A program made the translations under genes and the position numbers. The notes under the pieces are model-generated. The model did no database searches. It saw only the letters and a program-made list of their open reading frames with translations, and was not told the DNA's origin. DNA of 64,000 bases from Halictus rubicundus. Lineage: Eukaryota > Arthropoda > Insecta > Hymenoptera > Halictidae. Every line of letters begins with the position of its first letter. Position 1 is the first letter of the stretch. The stretch covers positions 1 through 64,000 of the forward strand of contig NW_027488785.1 in assembly GCF_050948215.1 (NCBI RefSeq), in the 5' to 3' direction. Positions 26,031-40,156 of the stretch are shown here, one piece after another.

Positions 26031-27940
26031 GGATAGGATAGGATAGAGGAGAGGACAGGATAGAGGATAGGATAGGATAGAGGATAGGATAGGATAGAGG
26101 ATAGGATAGGATAGAGGATAGGATAGGATAGAGGATAGGATAGGATAGAGGATTGTATAGGATAGAGGATAGGATAGGATAGGATAGGATAGAGGATAGG
26201 ATAGGATAGAGGATAGGATAGGATAGAGGATAGGATAGGATAGAGGATAGGATAGGATAGTGGATATGATAGGATAGAGGATAGGATAGGATAGAGGATA
26301 GGATAGGGCATTGGATAGGATAGAGGAAAGGATAGGATAGAGGATAGGATAGGATAGAGGATAGGATATAATACATGATAGGATAGGGTTGAGTATAGGA
26401 TGGGATAGACGATAGGATAGAGTATAGGATAGGATAGAGGATAGGATAGGATAGAGGATAGGATATAATACAGTATAGGATAGGATTGAGTATAGCATGG
26501 GATAGAGGATAGGATGGGATAGAGGATAGGATATAATAGAGGATAGGATAGGATAGAGGATAGGATAGGATAGAGGATAGGAAAGGATAGAGGATAGGAT
26601 AGAATAGAGGATAGGATAGGATAGAGGATAGGATAGAGGGGAGGATAGGATAGAGGATAGGATAGGATAGAGGATAGGATAGGATAGAGGATAGGATAGG
26701 ATAGAGGATAGGATAGGATAGAGAAGAGGATAGGATAGAGGATAGGATAGGATAGAGGATATTATAGGGTAGAGGATAGGATAGGATAGAGGATACGATA
26801 TGATTGAGGATAGGAAAGAGGATAGGATATAATACAGTATAGGATAGGATTGAGTATAGGATGGGATAGAGGATAGGATAGGGCATTGGATAGGATAGAG
26901 GAAAGGATAGGATAGAGGATAGGATAGGATAGAGGATAGGATATAATACAGTATAGGATAGGATTGAGTATAGGATGGGATAGAGGATAGGATAGGGCAT
27001 TGGATAGGATAGAGGATAGGATAGGATAGAGGATAGGATAGGATAGAGGATAGGATAGGACAGAGGATAGGATAGGATAGAGGATAGAATAGGCTAGAGG
27101 ATAGGATAGGATAGATAGGATAGGATAGAGGATAGGATAGGATAGAGGATAGGATAGGATAGATAGTATAGGATAGAGGATAGGATAGGATAGGATAGGA
27201 TAGAGGATAGGATAGGATAGAGGATAGGATAGGATAGAGGATAGGATAGGATAGAGGATAGGATAGGATAGTGGATATGATAGGATAGAGGATAGGATAG
27301 GATAGAGGATAGGATAGGATAGAGGATAGGATAGGATAGAGGATAGGATAGGATAGAGGATACGATATGATAGAGGATAGGAAAGAGGATAGGATAGAGG
27401 ATAGGATAGGATAGAGGATAGGATAGGATAGAGGTTAGGATAGGATAGAGGATGGGATAGGATAGTGGATAGGATAGGATAGAGGATAGGATAGGAAAGA
27501 GGATAGGATATGATAGAGGATAGAATAGGATAGAGGATAGGATAGGATAGAGGATAGGATAGGATAGAGGATAGGATAGAATAGAGGATAGGATAGAGGA
27601 TAGGATAGGATAGAGGATAGGATAGGATAGAGGATAGGCTAGGATAGAGGATAGGATAGGACAGAGGATAGGATAGGATAGAGGATAGGATATAATACAG
27701 TATAGGATAGGATTGAGTATAGGATGGGATAGAGGATAGGATAGGGCATTGGATAGGATAGAGGAAAGGATAGGATAGAGGATAGGATAGGATAGAGGAT
27801 AGGATATAATACAGTATAGGATAGAATTGAGTATAGGATGGGATAGAGGATAGGATAGGGCATTGGATAGGATAGAGGATAGGATAGGATAGAGGATAGG
27901 ATAGGATAGAGGATAGGATAGGATAGAGGATAGGATAGGA
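26031..27940 (+). repeat. Copy 2 of the 2.0-kb tandem duplication
   Basis: It matches 24.02-26.03 kb at a 2013-bp offset until about 27.1 kb, where a 99-bp internal repeat present in copy 1 (AGGCTAGAGG at both 25078 and 25177) is single. The AGGCTAGG landmark (25733 and 27635) then has an offset of 1902, so a further 12-bp change separates the copies. Few other differences are seen. Confidence 0.75.
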
Positions 27941-28439
27941 TAGAGGATAGGATAGGATAGAGGATAGGATAGGATAGAGGATAGGATAGAGGATTGTATA
28001 GGATAGAGGATGGGATAGGATAGGATAGGATAGGATAGAGGATAGGATAGGGTAGAGGATAGGATAGGATAGAGGATAGGATGCGATAGAGGATAGGATA
28101 GGATCGAGGATAGGATAGGACAGAGGATACGATAGGATAGGATAGAGAATAGGATAGGATAGAGGATAGGATAGGATAGAGGATAGGATAGGATAGAGGA
28201 TAGAATAGGATAGAGGATAGGATATGATAGAGGATAGGATAGGATAGAGGATAGGATACGATAGAGGATAGGGTAGGATAGAGGATAGGATAGAATAGGG
28301 GATAGGATATAATAGAGGATAGGATAGTATAGAGGATAGGATAGTATAGAGGATAGTATAGGATAGAGGATAGGATAGGATAGAGGAGAGGATAGGATAG
28401 AGGATAGGATAGGATAGAGGATAGGATAGGATAGAGGAT

Positions 28440-29700
28440 AGGATAGGATAGAGGATATTATAGGGTAGAGGATAGGATAGGATAGAGGATACGATATGAT
28501 AGAGGATAGGAAAGAGGATAGGATGGGATAGAGGATAGGATAGGGCATTGGATAGGATAGAGGAAAGGATAGGATAGAGGATAGGATAGGATAGAGGATA
28601 GGATATAATACACTATAGGATAGGATTGAGTATAGGATGGGATAGAGGATAGGATAGGGCATTGGATATGATAGAGGATAGGATAGGATAGAGGATAGGA
28701 TAGGATAGAGGATAGGATATGATAGAGGATAGGATAGGATAGAGGATAGGATAGAGGATTGTATAGGATAGAGGATAGGATAGGATAGGATAGGATAGAG
28801 GATAGGATAGGATAGAGGAGAGGATAGTATAGAGGATAGGATAGGATAGAGGATATTATAGGGTAGAGGATAGGATAGGATAGAGGATAGGATAGGATAG
28901 AGGATAGGATAGGATAGTGGATAGGATCGGATGGAGGATAGGATAGGATAGAGGATTGTATAGGATAGAGGATAGGATAGGATAGGATAGGATAGAGGAT
29001 AGGATAGGATAGAGGATAGGATAGGATAGAGGATAGGATAGGATAGAGGATAGGATAGGATAGAGGATAGGATAGTATAGAGGATAGTATAGGATAGAGG
29101 ATAGGATAGGATAGAGGAGAGGATAGGATAGAGGATAGGATAGGATAGAGGATAGGATAGGATAGAGGATAGGATAGGATAGAGGATATTATAGGGTAGA
29201 GGATAGGATAGGATAGAGGATACGATATGATAGAGGATAGGAAAGAGGATAGGATATAATACAGTATAGGATAGGATTGAGTATAGGATGGGATAGAGGA
29301 TAGGATAGGGCATTGGATAGGATAGAGGAAAGGATAGGATAGAGGATAGGATAGGATAGAGGATAGGATATAATACACTATAGGATAGGATTGAGTATAG
29401 GATGGGATAGAGGATAGGATAGGGCATTGGATATGATAGAGGATAGGATAGGATAGAGGATAGGATAGGATAGAGGATAGGATATGATAGAGGATAGGAT
29501 AGGATAGAGGATAGGATAGAGGATTGTATAGGATAGAGGATAGGATAGGATAGGATAGGATAGAGGATAGGATAGGATAGAGGAGAGGATAGTATAGAGG
29601 ATAGGATAGGATAGAGGATATTATAGGGTAGAGGATAGGATAGGATAGAGGATAGGATAGGATAGAGGATAGGATAGGATAGTGGATAGGATCGGATGGA
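28440..29700 (+). repeat. 765-bp offset duplication within the satellite
   Basis: CACTATAGG at 28611 and 29376, and GGATCGG at 28924 and 29689, repeat at exactly 765 bp, which is 45 x 17. The intervening variants also agree. This is direct evidence of a whole-unit amplification step. Confidence 0.75.
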
Positions 29701-29849
29701 GGATAGGATAAGATAGAGGATAGGATAGGATAGAGGATAGGATAGGATAGAGGAGAGGACAGGATAGAGGATAGGATAGGATAGAGGATAGGATAGGATA
29801 GAGGATAGGATAGGATAGAGGATTGTATAGGATAGAGGATAGGATAGGA

Positions 29850-32500
29850 TAGGATAGGATAGAGGATAGGATAGGATAGAGGATAGGATAGGATAGAGGA
29901 TAGGATAGGATAGAGGATAGGATAGGATAGAGGAGAGGATAGGATAGAGGATAGGATAGGATAGAGGATACTATAGGGTAGAGGATAGGATAGGATAGAG
30001 GATAGGACAGGATAGAGGAGAGGATAGGATAGAGGATAGGATAGGATAGAGGAGAGGATAGGATAGAGGATAGGATAGGATAGAGGATAGGATAAGATAG
30101 AGGATAGGATAGGATAGAGGATAGGATAGGATAGAGGATAGGATAGGATAGTGGATATGATAGGATAGAGGATAGGATAGGATAGAGGATAGGATAGGAT
30201 AGAGGATAGGATAGGATAGAGGAGAGGATAGGATAGAGGATAGGATAGTATAGAGGATAGTATAGGATAGAGGATAGGATAGGATAGAGGAGAGGATAGG
30301 ATAGAGGATAGGATAGGATAGAGGATAGGATAGGATAGAGGATAGGATAGGATAGAGGATACTATAGGGTAGAGGATAGGATAGGATAGAGGATAGGACA
30401 GGATAGAGGAGAGGATAGGATAGAGGATAGGATAGGATAGAGGAGAGGATAGGATAGAGGATAGGATAGGATAGAGGATAGGATAGGATAGAGGATAGGA
30501 TAGGATAGAGGATAGGATAGGATAGAGGATAGGATAGGATAGAGGATAGGATAGGATAGTGGATATGATAGGATAGAGGATAGGATAGGATAGAGGATAG
30601 GATAGGATAGAGGATAGGATAGGATAGAGGATAGGGTAGTATAGAGGATAGGATAGGATAGAGGATAGGATAGGATAGAGGATAGGATAGGATAGAGGAT
30701 AGGATAGGATAGAGGATAGGATAGGATAGAGGATAGGATAGGATAGAGGATAGGATAGGATAGAGGATAGGATAGGATAGAGGATAGGATAGGATAGAGG
30801 ATAGGATAGGATAGAGGATAGGATAGAGGATAGGATAGGATAGAGGATAGGATAGGATAGAGGATAGGATAGGATAGAGGATAGGATAGGATAGAGGATA
30901 GGATAGGATAGAGGATAGGATAGGATAGGATAGGATAGAGGATAGGATACGATAGAGGATAAGATAGGATTGAGGATAGGATAGGATAGAGGATAAGATA
31001 GGATAGAGGATAAGGTAGAGGATAGGATAGGATAGAGGATAGGATAGGATAGAGGATAGGATAGGATAGAGGATAGGATAGGATAGAGGATAGGATAGGA
31101 TAGAGGATAGGATAGGATAGAGAATAGGATAGGATAGAGGATATGATAGGATAGAGGATAGGATAGGGGATTCGATTGGATAGAGGATAGGAGAGGATAG
31201 AGGATAGGATAGGATAGTGGATACGATATTATAGAGGATAGGATAGGATAGAGGATAGGATAGGATATAGGATAGGATAGGATAGAGGATAGGATAGGAT
31301 AGAGGATACGATATTATAGAGGAGAGGATCGAATAGAGGAAAGGATAGGGGATAGGCTAGGATAGAGGATAGGATAGGATAGAGGATAGGATAGGATAGA
31401 GGATAGGATTGGATACAGGATAGGATAGAGAATAGGACAGGATAGGATTGGATAGAGGATAGGATAGGATAGAGGATAGGATAGGGGATTAGATAGGATA
31501 AAAGATTGGAGACGATTGAGGATAGGATAGGATAGAGGATACGATATTATAGAGGATAGGATAGGATAGAGGATAGGAGAGGATAGAGGATAGAATACGA
31601 TAGAGTATAGTATATAGGATTGGATAGGATACAGGATAGGATAGGATAGTGGATAGGAGAGGATAGAGGATAGGATAGGGGATTGGATAGGATAGAAGAT
31701 TGGAGACGATAGAGGATAGGATAGGATAGAGGATAGGTTAGGATAGAGGATACGATAGAGAATAGGACAGGATGGAGGATAGGATAGTATAGAGGATAGG
31801 ATAGGGGATTAGATTGTATAGAAGATAAGATAGGATAGAGGATAGGATAGGATAGAGGATAGGTTAGGTGATTGGATAGCATAGATTATAGGATAGGATA
31901 GAGGATAGGATAGGATAGAGGATAGGATAGGATAGAGGATAGGATAGGATAGAGGATAGGATAGGATAGAGGATAGGATAGAGGATAGGATAGGATAGAG
32001 GATAGGATAGAGGATAGGATAGGATAGAAGATAGGATAGGGGATTGGATAGGATAGAGGATGCGATATTATAGAGGATAGGATAGAGGATATTATAGGAT
32101 AGACGATAGGATAGGATAGAGCATGGGATAAGATAGAGGATACGATAGGATAGAGGATAGGATAGGATAGAGGATAGGATAGGATAGAGGATTGGATAGG
32201 ATAGAGGATATTATAGGAGAGAGGATAGGATAAGATTGAGGATAGGATAGGGGATTGGATAGGATAGAGGATAGGATAGGATAGAGGATATTATAGGATA
32301 GGCGATAGGATAGGATAGAGGATAGGATAGGTGATGGGATAGGATAGAGGATAGGATAGGATAGAGGGTAGGATAGGATAGACTATAGGATAGGATAGAG
32401 GATAGGATAGGTTAGAGGATAGGATAGGATAGAGGATAGGATAGGATAGAGGATAGGGTATTATAGAGGATAGGATTGGATAGAGGATAGGATAGGATAG
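29850..32500 (+). repeat. Copy A of a 2.4-2.7-kb tandem duplication
   Basis: Shared landmarks with copy B include GGAGAGGAT (29932), CTATAGGGTA (29971), AGTGGATATG (30558), ATAGGGTAGT (30631), GAGAATAGG (near 31120), GGGGATTCGATTGG (31166), AGAGGATCGAATAG (31323), TGCGATATTA (32061) and AGGGTATTAT (32455). Copy A carries a pure 17-bp run near 30.64-31.1 kb that is 272 bp longer than in copy B. Confidence 0.8.
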
Positions 32501-34880
32501 AGGATAGGATAGGATAGGATAGAGGATAGGATAGGATAGAGGATAGGATAGGATAGAGGATAGGATAGGATAGAGGATAGGATAGGATAGAGGAGAGGAT
32601 AGGATAGAGGATAGGATAGGATAGAGGATACTATAGGGTAGAGGATAGGATAGGATAGAGGATAGGACAGGATAGAGGAGAGGATAGGATAGAGGATAGG
32701 ATAGGATAGAGGAGAGGATAGGATAGAGGATAGGATAGGATAGAGGATAGGATAAGATAGAGGATAGGATAGGATAGAGGATAGGATAGGATAGAGGATA
32801 GGATAGGATAGTGGATATGATAGGATAGAGGATAGGATAGGATAGAGGATAGGATAGGATAGAGGATAGGATAGGATAGAGGAGAGGATAGGATAGAGGA
32901 TAGGATAGTATAGAGGATAGTATAGGATAGAGGATAGGATAGGATAGAGGAGAGGATAGGATAGAGGATAGGATAGGATAGAGGATAGGATAGGATAGAG
33001 GATAGGATAGGATAGAGGATACTATAGGGTAGAGGATAGGATAGGATAGAGGATAGGACAGGATAGAGGAGAGGATAGGATAGAGGATAGGATAGGATAG
33101 AGGAGAGGATAGGATAGAGGATAGGATAGGATAGAGGATAGGATAGGATAGAGGATAGGATAGGATAGAGGATAGGATAGGATAGAGGATAGGATAGGAT
33201 AGTGGATATGATAGGATAGAGGATAGGATAGGATAGAGGATAGGATAGGATAGAGGATAGGATAGGATAGAGGATAGGGTAGTATAGAGGATAGGATAGG
33301 ATAGAGGATAGGATAGGATAGAGGATAGGATAGGATAGAGGATAGGATAGGATAGAGGATAGGATAGGATAGAGGATAGGATAGGATAGAGGATAGGATA
33401 GGATAGAGGATAGGATAGGATAGAGGATAGGATAGGATAGAGGATAGGATAGGATAGAGGATAGGATAGGATAGAGGATAGGATAGGATAGAGAATAGGA
33501 TAGGATAGAGGATATGATAGGATAGAGGATAGGATAGGGGATTCGATTGGATAGAGGATAGGAGAGGATAGAGGATAGGATAGGATAGTGGATACGATAT
33601 TATAGAGGATAGGATAGGATAGAGGATAGGATAGGATATAGGATAGGATAGGATAGAGGATAGGATAGGATAGAGGATAGGATAGGATAGAGGATACGAT
33701 ATTATAGAGGAGAGGATCGAATAGAGGAAAGGATAGGGGATAGGCTAGGATAGAGGATAGGATAGGATAGAGGATAGGATAGGATAGAGGATAGGATTGG
33801 ATACAGGATAGGATAGAGAATAGGACAGGATAGGATTGGATAGAGGATAGGATAGGATAGAGGATAGGATAGGGGATTAGATAGGATAAAAGATTGGAGA
33901 CGATTGAGGATAGGATAGGATAGAGGATACGATATTATAGAGGATAGGATAGGATAGAGGATAGGAGAGGATAGAGGATAGAATACGATAGAGTATAGTA
34001 TATAGGATTGGATAGGATACAGGATAGGATAGGATAGAGGATAGGAGAGGATAGAGGATAGGATAGGGGATTGGATAGGATAGAAGATTGGAGACGATAG
34101 AGGATAGGATAGGATAGAGGATAGGTTAGGATAGAGGATACGATAGAGAATAGGACAGGATGGAGGATAGGATAGTATAGAGGATAGGATAGGGGATTAG
34201 ATTGTATAGAAGATAAGATAGGATAGAGGATAGGATAGGATAGAGGATAGGTTAGGTGATTGGATAGCATAGATTATAGGATAGGATAGAGGATAGGATA
34301 GGATAGAGGATAGGATAGGATAGAGGATAGGATAGGATAGAGGATAGGATAGGATAGAGGATAGGATAGAGGATAGGATAGGATAGAGGATATGATAGGA
34401 TAGAAGATAGGGTAGGGGATTGGATAGGATAGAGGATGCGATATTATAGAGGATAGGATAGAGGATATTATAGGATAGACGATAGGATAGGATAGAGCAT
34501 GGGATAAGATAGAGGATACGATAGGATAGAGGATAGGATAGGATAGAGGATAGGATAGGATAGAGGATTGGATAGGATAGAGGATATTATAGGAGAGAGG
34601 ATAGGATAAGATTGAGGATAGGATAGGGGATTGGATAGGATAGAGGATAGGATAGGATAGAGGATATTATAGGATAGGCGATAGGATAGGATAGAGGATA
34701 GGATAGGTGATGGGATAGGATAGAGGATAGGATAGGATAGAGGGTAGGATAGGATAGACTATAGGATAGGATAGAGGATAGGATAGGTTAGAGGATAGGA
34801 TAGGATAGAGGATAGGATAGGATAGAGGATAGGGTATTATAGAGGATAGGATTGGATAGAGGATAGGATAGGATAGAGGA
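32501..34880 (+). repeat. Copy B of the 2.4-2.7-kb tandem duplication
   Basis: Landmark positions are 32592, 32631, 33201, 33274, 33492, 33537, 33711, 34437 and 34831. The offset to copy A falls in steps from 2660 to 2643 to 2371, then 2388 and 2376. The steps are 17, 272 (16 x 17), 17 and 12 bp. The copies therefore differ mainly by gain or loss of whole 17-bp units. Confidence 0.8.
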
Positions 34881-35589
34881 TAGGATAGGATAGGATAGAG
34901 GATAGGATAGGATAGAGGATAGGATAGGATAGGATAGAGGATAGGATAGGATAGAGGAAAGGATAGGACAGAGGATAGGATAGGATAGAGGATAGGATAG
35001 GGGATGGGATAGGATAGAGGATAGGATAGGATTGAGGATAGGATAGGATAGAGGATAGGATAGAATATAGGATAGGATAGAGGATAGGATAGAATATAGG
35101 ATAGAGGATAGGATAGGATAGACCATAGGATAGGATAGAGCATACGATAGGATAGAGGATAGTATAGGATAGAGGATAGAATAGGATAGAGGATAGGATA
35201 GGAAAGTGGATAGGATATGATAGAGGATGGGATAGGATAGAGGATAGGATTGAGGATAGGATAGGGGATTGGATAGGATACAGCATAGGATAGGATAGAG
35301 GATATAATAGGATAGAGGATAGGATAGGATAGAGGATAGGATAGGATAGAGGATAGGATAGGATAGAGGATAGGATAGGATAGAGGATAATATAGGATAG
35401 AGGATAGGATAGGATAGAGGATAGGATAGGATAGAGGATAGGATAGGATAGAGGATACGATAGGATAGAGAATAGGATAGAGGATAGGATAAAGTATAGG
35501 ATAGGGAATTGGATAGGATAGAGGATAGGGTAGGATAGAGCATAGGATAGGATAGAGGATAGGATAGGATAGAGGACACGATAGGATAG

Positions 35590-36078
35590 AGGATAGGATA
35601 GAGGATAGGATAGGATAGAGGATAGGATAGGATAGAGGATAGGATAGGATAGAGGATAGGATAGGATAGAGGATAGGATAGGATAGAGGATAGGATAGGA
35701 TAGAGGATAGGATAGGATAGAGGATAGGATAGGATAGAGGATAGGATAGGATAGAGGATAGGATAGGATAGAGGATAGGATAGGATAGAGGATAGGATAG
35801 GATAGAGGATAGGTTAGGATAGAGGATAGGATAGGATACAGGATAGGATAGGATAGAGGATAGGATAGGATAGAGGATAGGATAGGATAGAGGATAGGAT
35901 AGGATAGAGGATAGGATAGGATAGAGGATAGGATAGGATAGAGGATAGGATAGGATAGAGGATAGGATAGGATAGAGGATAGGATAGGATAGAGGATAGG
36001 ATAGGATAGAGGATAGGATAGGATAGAGGATAGGATAGGATAGAGGATAGGATAGGATAGAGGATAGGATAGGATAGA
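35590..36078 (+). repeat. Nearly pure 17-bp array
   Basis: About 490 bp of consensus units with only a GGTTAGG variant near 35815 and a GGATACAGG variant near 35838. Such homogeneous runs point to recent local expansion. Confidence 0.75.
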
Positions 36079-37220
36079 GGATTGGATAGGATAGAGGATA
36101 GGATAGGATAGAGGATAGGATAGGATATAGGATAGGATATAGGATAGGATAGAGGATATAATAGAGGATAGGATAGATGATAGGATAGGGGATTCGATAG
36201 GATAGAGGATTGGATAGGATGGGGGATAGGATAGGATAGAGGATAGGATAGAGAATAGGATAGGATAGAGGATAGGATAGGGGATTGGATAGGATAGACG
36301 ATAGGATAGGATAGAGGATAGGATAGAGGATAGGATAAAGTATAGGATAGGGAATTGGATAGGATAGAGGATAGGGTAGGATAGAGCATAGGATAGGATA
36401 GAGGATAGGATAGGATAGAGGATAGGATAGGATAGAGGATAGGATAGGATAGAGGATAGGATAGGATAGAGGATAGGATCGGATAGAGGATACGATATTA
36501 TAGAGGATAGGATAGGATAGAGGATAGGATAGGGGATTGAATAGAGGATTGGATGGGATAGAGGATAGGATAGTATTGCGGATAGGGTAAGATAGAGTAT
36601 AGGATAGGATTGAGGATAGGATAGGGTTGAGAATTGGATAGGATAGATGATATTATAGGATAGAGGATAGGATAGGATAGAGGATAGGATAGGATAGAGT
36701 ATAGGATAGAATATAGGATAGGATATTGGATTGGATTTGATAGAGGATTGCATACGATAGAGGATAGGATAGGATAGAGGATAGGATAGGGGATTGGATA
36801 GGACAGAGGATAGGATAGGATGGAGGATAGGATAGGATATAGGATAGGATAGAGAATAGGATAGGGTAGAGGATAGGATAGGATAGAGGATAGGATAGGG
36901 GATTCGATAGGATAGTGGATAGGAGAGGATAGAGGATAGGATAGGTTAGAGTATACGATATTATAGAGGATAGGATACGATGGAGGATAGAAAAGGATAT
37001 AGGATAGGATAGAGAATAGGATACGGTAGAGGATAGGATAGGATAGAGGATAGGATAGGGGATTCGATAGGATAGATGATAGGAGAGGATAGAGGATAGG
37101 ATAGGATAGAGGATAGGATAGGGGATTGGATAGGATAGAGGATAGGAGACGATAGAGGACAGGATAGGATAGAGGATAGGATAGGATAGAGGATAGGATA
37201 GCATAGAGGATAGGATAGAG

Positions 37221-37880
37221 AATATGATAGGGAAGAGGATAGGGTAGGATAGAGGATAGGATAGGGGATTCGATAGGATAGAGGATAGGAGAGGATAGAG
37301 GATAGGATAGGGGATTCGATAGGATAGATGATAGGAGAGGATAGAGGATAGGATAGGATAGAGGATAGGATAGAGGATTGGATAGGATAGAGTATAGGAT
37401 AGAATAGAGGATAGGATAGAGGATTGGATTTGATAGAGGATTGCATACGATAGAGGATACGATAGGATATAGGATAGGATAGGGGATTGAATAGGACAGA
37501 GGATAGGATAGGATGGAGGATAGGATAGGATATAGGATAGGATAGAGAATAGGATAGGGTAGAGGATAGGATAGGATAGAGGATAGGATAGGGGATTCGA
37601 TAGGATAGTGGATAGCAGAGGATAGAGGATAGGATAGGTTAGAGTATACGATATTATAGAGGATAGGATACGATGGAGGATAGGAAAGCATATAGGATAT
37701 GATAGAGAATAGGATATGGTAGAGGATAGGAGAGGATAGAGAATAGGATAGGATAGAGGATAGGATATGATAGAGGATAGGATAGAGGATGGGATAGGAT
37801 AGAGGATTAGATAGGATAGACGATACTATAGGATAGAGGATAGGATAGGGGCTAGTGGATACGACAGGCCAGAGGATACG
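37221..37880 (+). repeat. Copy 1 of a 0.66-kb satellite block with GACAGGCC marker
   Basis: It starts near AATATGATAGGGAAGAGG (37221) and ends with GGGGCTAGTGG (37851 region) followed by two GATACGACAGGCCAGAGG units. C-containing units of this kind are rare in the array. Later copies start at 39440 (offset 2219) and 40157 (a further 717). Confidence 0.75.
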
Positions 37881-38342
37881 ACAGGCCAGAGGATAGGATA
37901 GGATAGAGGATAGGATAGGATAGAGGATAGGATAGGATAGAGGATAGGATAGGATAGAGGATAGGATAGGATAGAGGATAGGATAGGATAGAGGATAGGA
38001 TAGGATAGAGGATAGGATAGGATAGAGGATAGGATAGGATAGAGGATAGGATAGGATAGAGGATAGGATAGGATAGAGGATAGGATAGGATAGAGGATAG
38101 GATAGGATAGAGGATAGGATAGGATAGAGGATAGGATAGGATAGAGGATAGGATAGGATAGAGGATAGGATAGGATAGAGGATAGGATAGGATAGAGGAT
38201 AGGATAGGATAGAGGATAGGATAGGATAGAGGATAGGATAGGATAGAGGATAGGATAGGATAGAGGATAGGATAGGATAGAGGATAGGATAGGATAGAGG
38301 ATAGGATAGGATAGAGGATAGGATAGGATAGAGGATAGGATA
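37881..38342 (+). repeat. Pure 17-bp array, 462 bp
   Basis: About 27 consecutive units without a visible variant, directly after the GACAGGCC pair and ending at GGGGATTCGACAGG. A very similar pure run follows the third copy of the same block at 40815-41306. Confidence 0.8.
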
Positions 38343-39439
38343 GGGGATTCGACAGGATAGAGGATAGGAGAGGATAGAGGATAGGATAGGATAGAGGATA
38401 GGATAGGAGAGAGGATAGGATAGGATAGAGGATAGGATACGATAGAGGATAAGATAGGATTGAGGATAGGATAGTATAGAGGATAAGATAGGATAGAGGA
38501 TAAGGTAGAGGAACGGATAGGATAGAGAATAGGATAGGATAGAGGATAAGATAGGGGATTGGATAGGATAGAGAATAGGAGACGATAGAGGACAGGATAG
38601 GATAGAGGATAGGATAGGGGATTGGATAGGATAGAGGATAGGAGACGATAGAGGACAGGATAGGATAGAGGATAGGATAGGATAGAGGATAGGATAGCAT
38701 AGAGCATAGGATAGGATAGAGGATAGGATAGGATAGAGGATAGGATAGGATAGAGGATAGGATAGGATAGAGGATAGGAGAGGATAGAGGATAGGAGAGG
38801 ATAGAGGATACGATATTATAGAGGATAGGATACGATAGAGGATAGGAGAAGATAGAGGATAGGAGAGTATAGAGGATAGGATAGGATAGAGGATAGGATA
38901 GGATAGAGGATAGGATAGGATAGAGGATAGGATAGGATAGAGGATAGGATAGGATTGAGGATAGGATACGATAGAGGATAGGATAGAATATAGGATAGGA
39001 TAGAGGATAGGATAGAATATAGGATAGAGGATAGGATAGGATAGACCATAGGATAGGATAGAGCATACGATAGGATAGAGGATAGGATAGGATAGAGGAT
39101 AGAATAGGATAGAGGATAGGATAGGAAAGTGGATAGGATATGATAGAGGATGGGATAGGATAGAGGATAGGATTGAGGATAGGATAGGGGATTGTATAGG
39201 ATAGAGCATAGGATAGGATAGAGGATAGGATAGGATAGAGGATAGGATAGGACAAACGGTAGGATAGGGTAGAGGATAGGATAGGCTAGAGGATATTATA
39301 GGATAGAGGATTTGATAGGATAGAGGATGGGATAGGATAGAGGACGGGACAGGATAGAGGATAGGAGACGATAGAGGACAGGATAGGATAGAGGATAGGA
39401 TAGGATAGAGGATAGGATAGCATAGAGGATAGGATAGAG

Positions 39440-40100
39440 AATATGATAGGGAAGAGGATAGGGTAGGATAGAGGATAGGATAGGGGATTCGATAGGATAG
39501 AGGATAGGAGAGGATAGAGGATAGGATAGGGGATTCGATAGGATAGATGATAGGAGAGGATAGAGGATAGGATAGGATAGAGGATAGGATAGAGGATTGG
39601 ATAGGATAGAGTATAGGATAGAATAGAGGATAGGATAGAGGATTGGATTTGATAGAGGATTGCATACGATAGAGGATACGATAGGATATAGGATAGGATA
39701 GGGGATTGAATAGGACAGAGGATAGGATAGGATGGAGGATAGGATAGGATATAGGATAGGATAGAGAATAGGATAGGGTAGAGGATAGGATAGGATAGAG
39801 GATAGGATAGGGGATTCGATAGGATAGTGGATAGCAGAGGATAGAGGATAGGATAGGTTAGAGTATACGATATTATAGAGGATAGGATACGATGGAGGAT
39901 AGGAAAGCATATAGGATATGATAGAGAATAGGATATGGTAGAGGATAGGAGAGGATAGAGAATAGGATAGGATAGAGGATAGGATATGATAGAGGATAGG
40001 ATAGAGGATGGGATAGGATAGAGGATTAGATAGGATAGACGATACTATAGGATAGAGGATAGGATAGGGGCTAGTGGATACGACAGGCCAGAGGATACGA
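39440..40100 (+). repeat. Copy 2 of the 0.66-kb block with GACAGGCC marker
   Basis: AATATGATAG at 39440 and GCTAGTGGAT at 40070 both lie exactly 2219 bp after the corresponding positions of copy 1. Intermediate variants (TTTGATAGAGG, GATGGAGG, AAAGCATATAGG) are also conserved in order. Confidence 0.75.
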
Positions 40101-40156
40101 CAGGCCAGAGGATAGGATAGGATAGAGGATAGGATAGGATAGAGGATAGGATAGAG

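Larger units (their letters stand above)
21050..29450 (+). repeat. Satellite sub-block 2 (TATAATACAGTATAGG marker)
   Basis: The marker TATAATACAG followed by TATAGGATAGGATTGAG occurs 21 times between 21056 and 29255 (for example 21056, 21238, 21619, 21733, 22046, 24815, 26828, 27805 and 29255), with variant forms near 23451, 24351, 26365, 28606 and 29368. Most copies sit after GGAAAGAGGATAGGA and before GGATGGGATAGAGG. GGGCATTGGATAGG accompanies many of them from 21.6 kb on. The core ATACAGTAT is an imperfect palindrome. The marker is absent from 29.5-44.4 kb and returns in 44.4-54.8 kb in a modified context. Confidence 0.8.
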
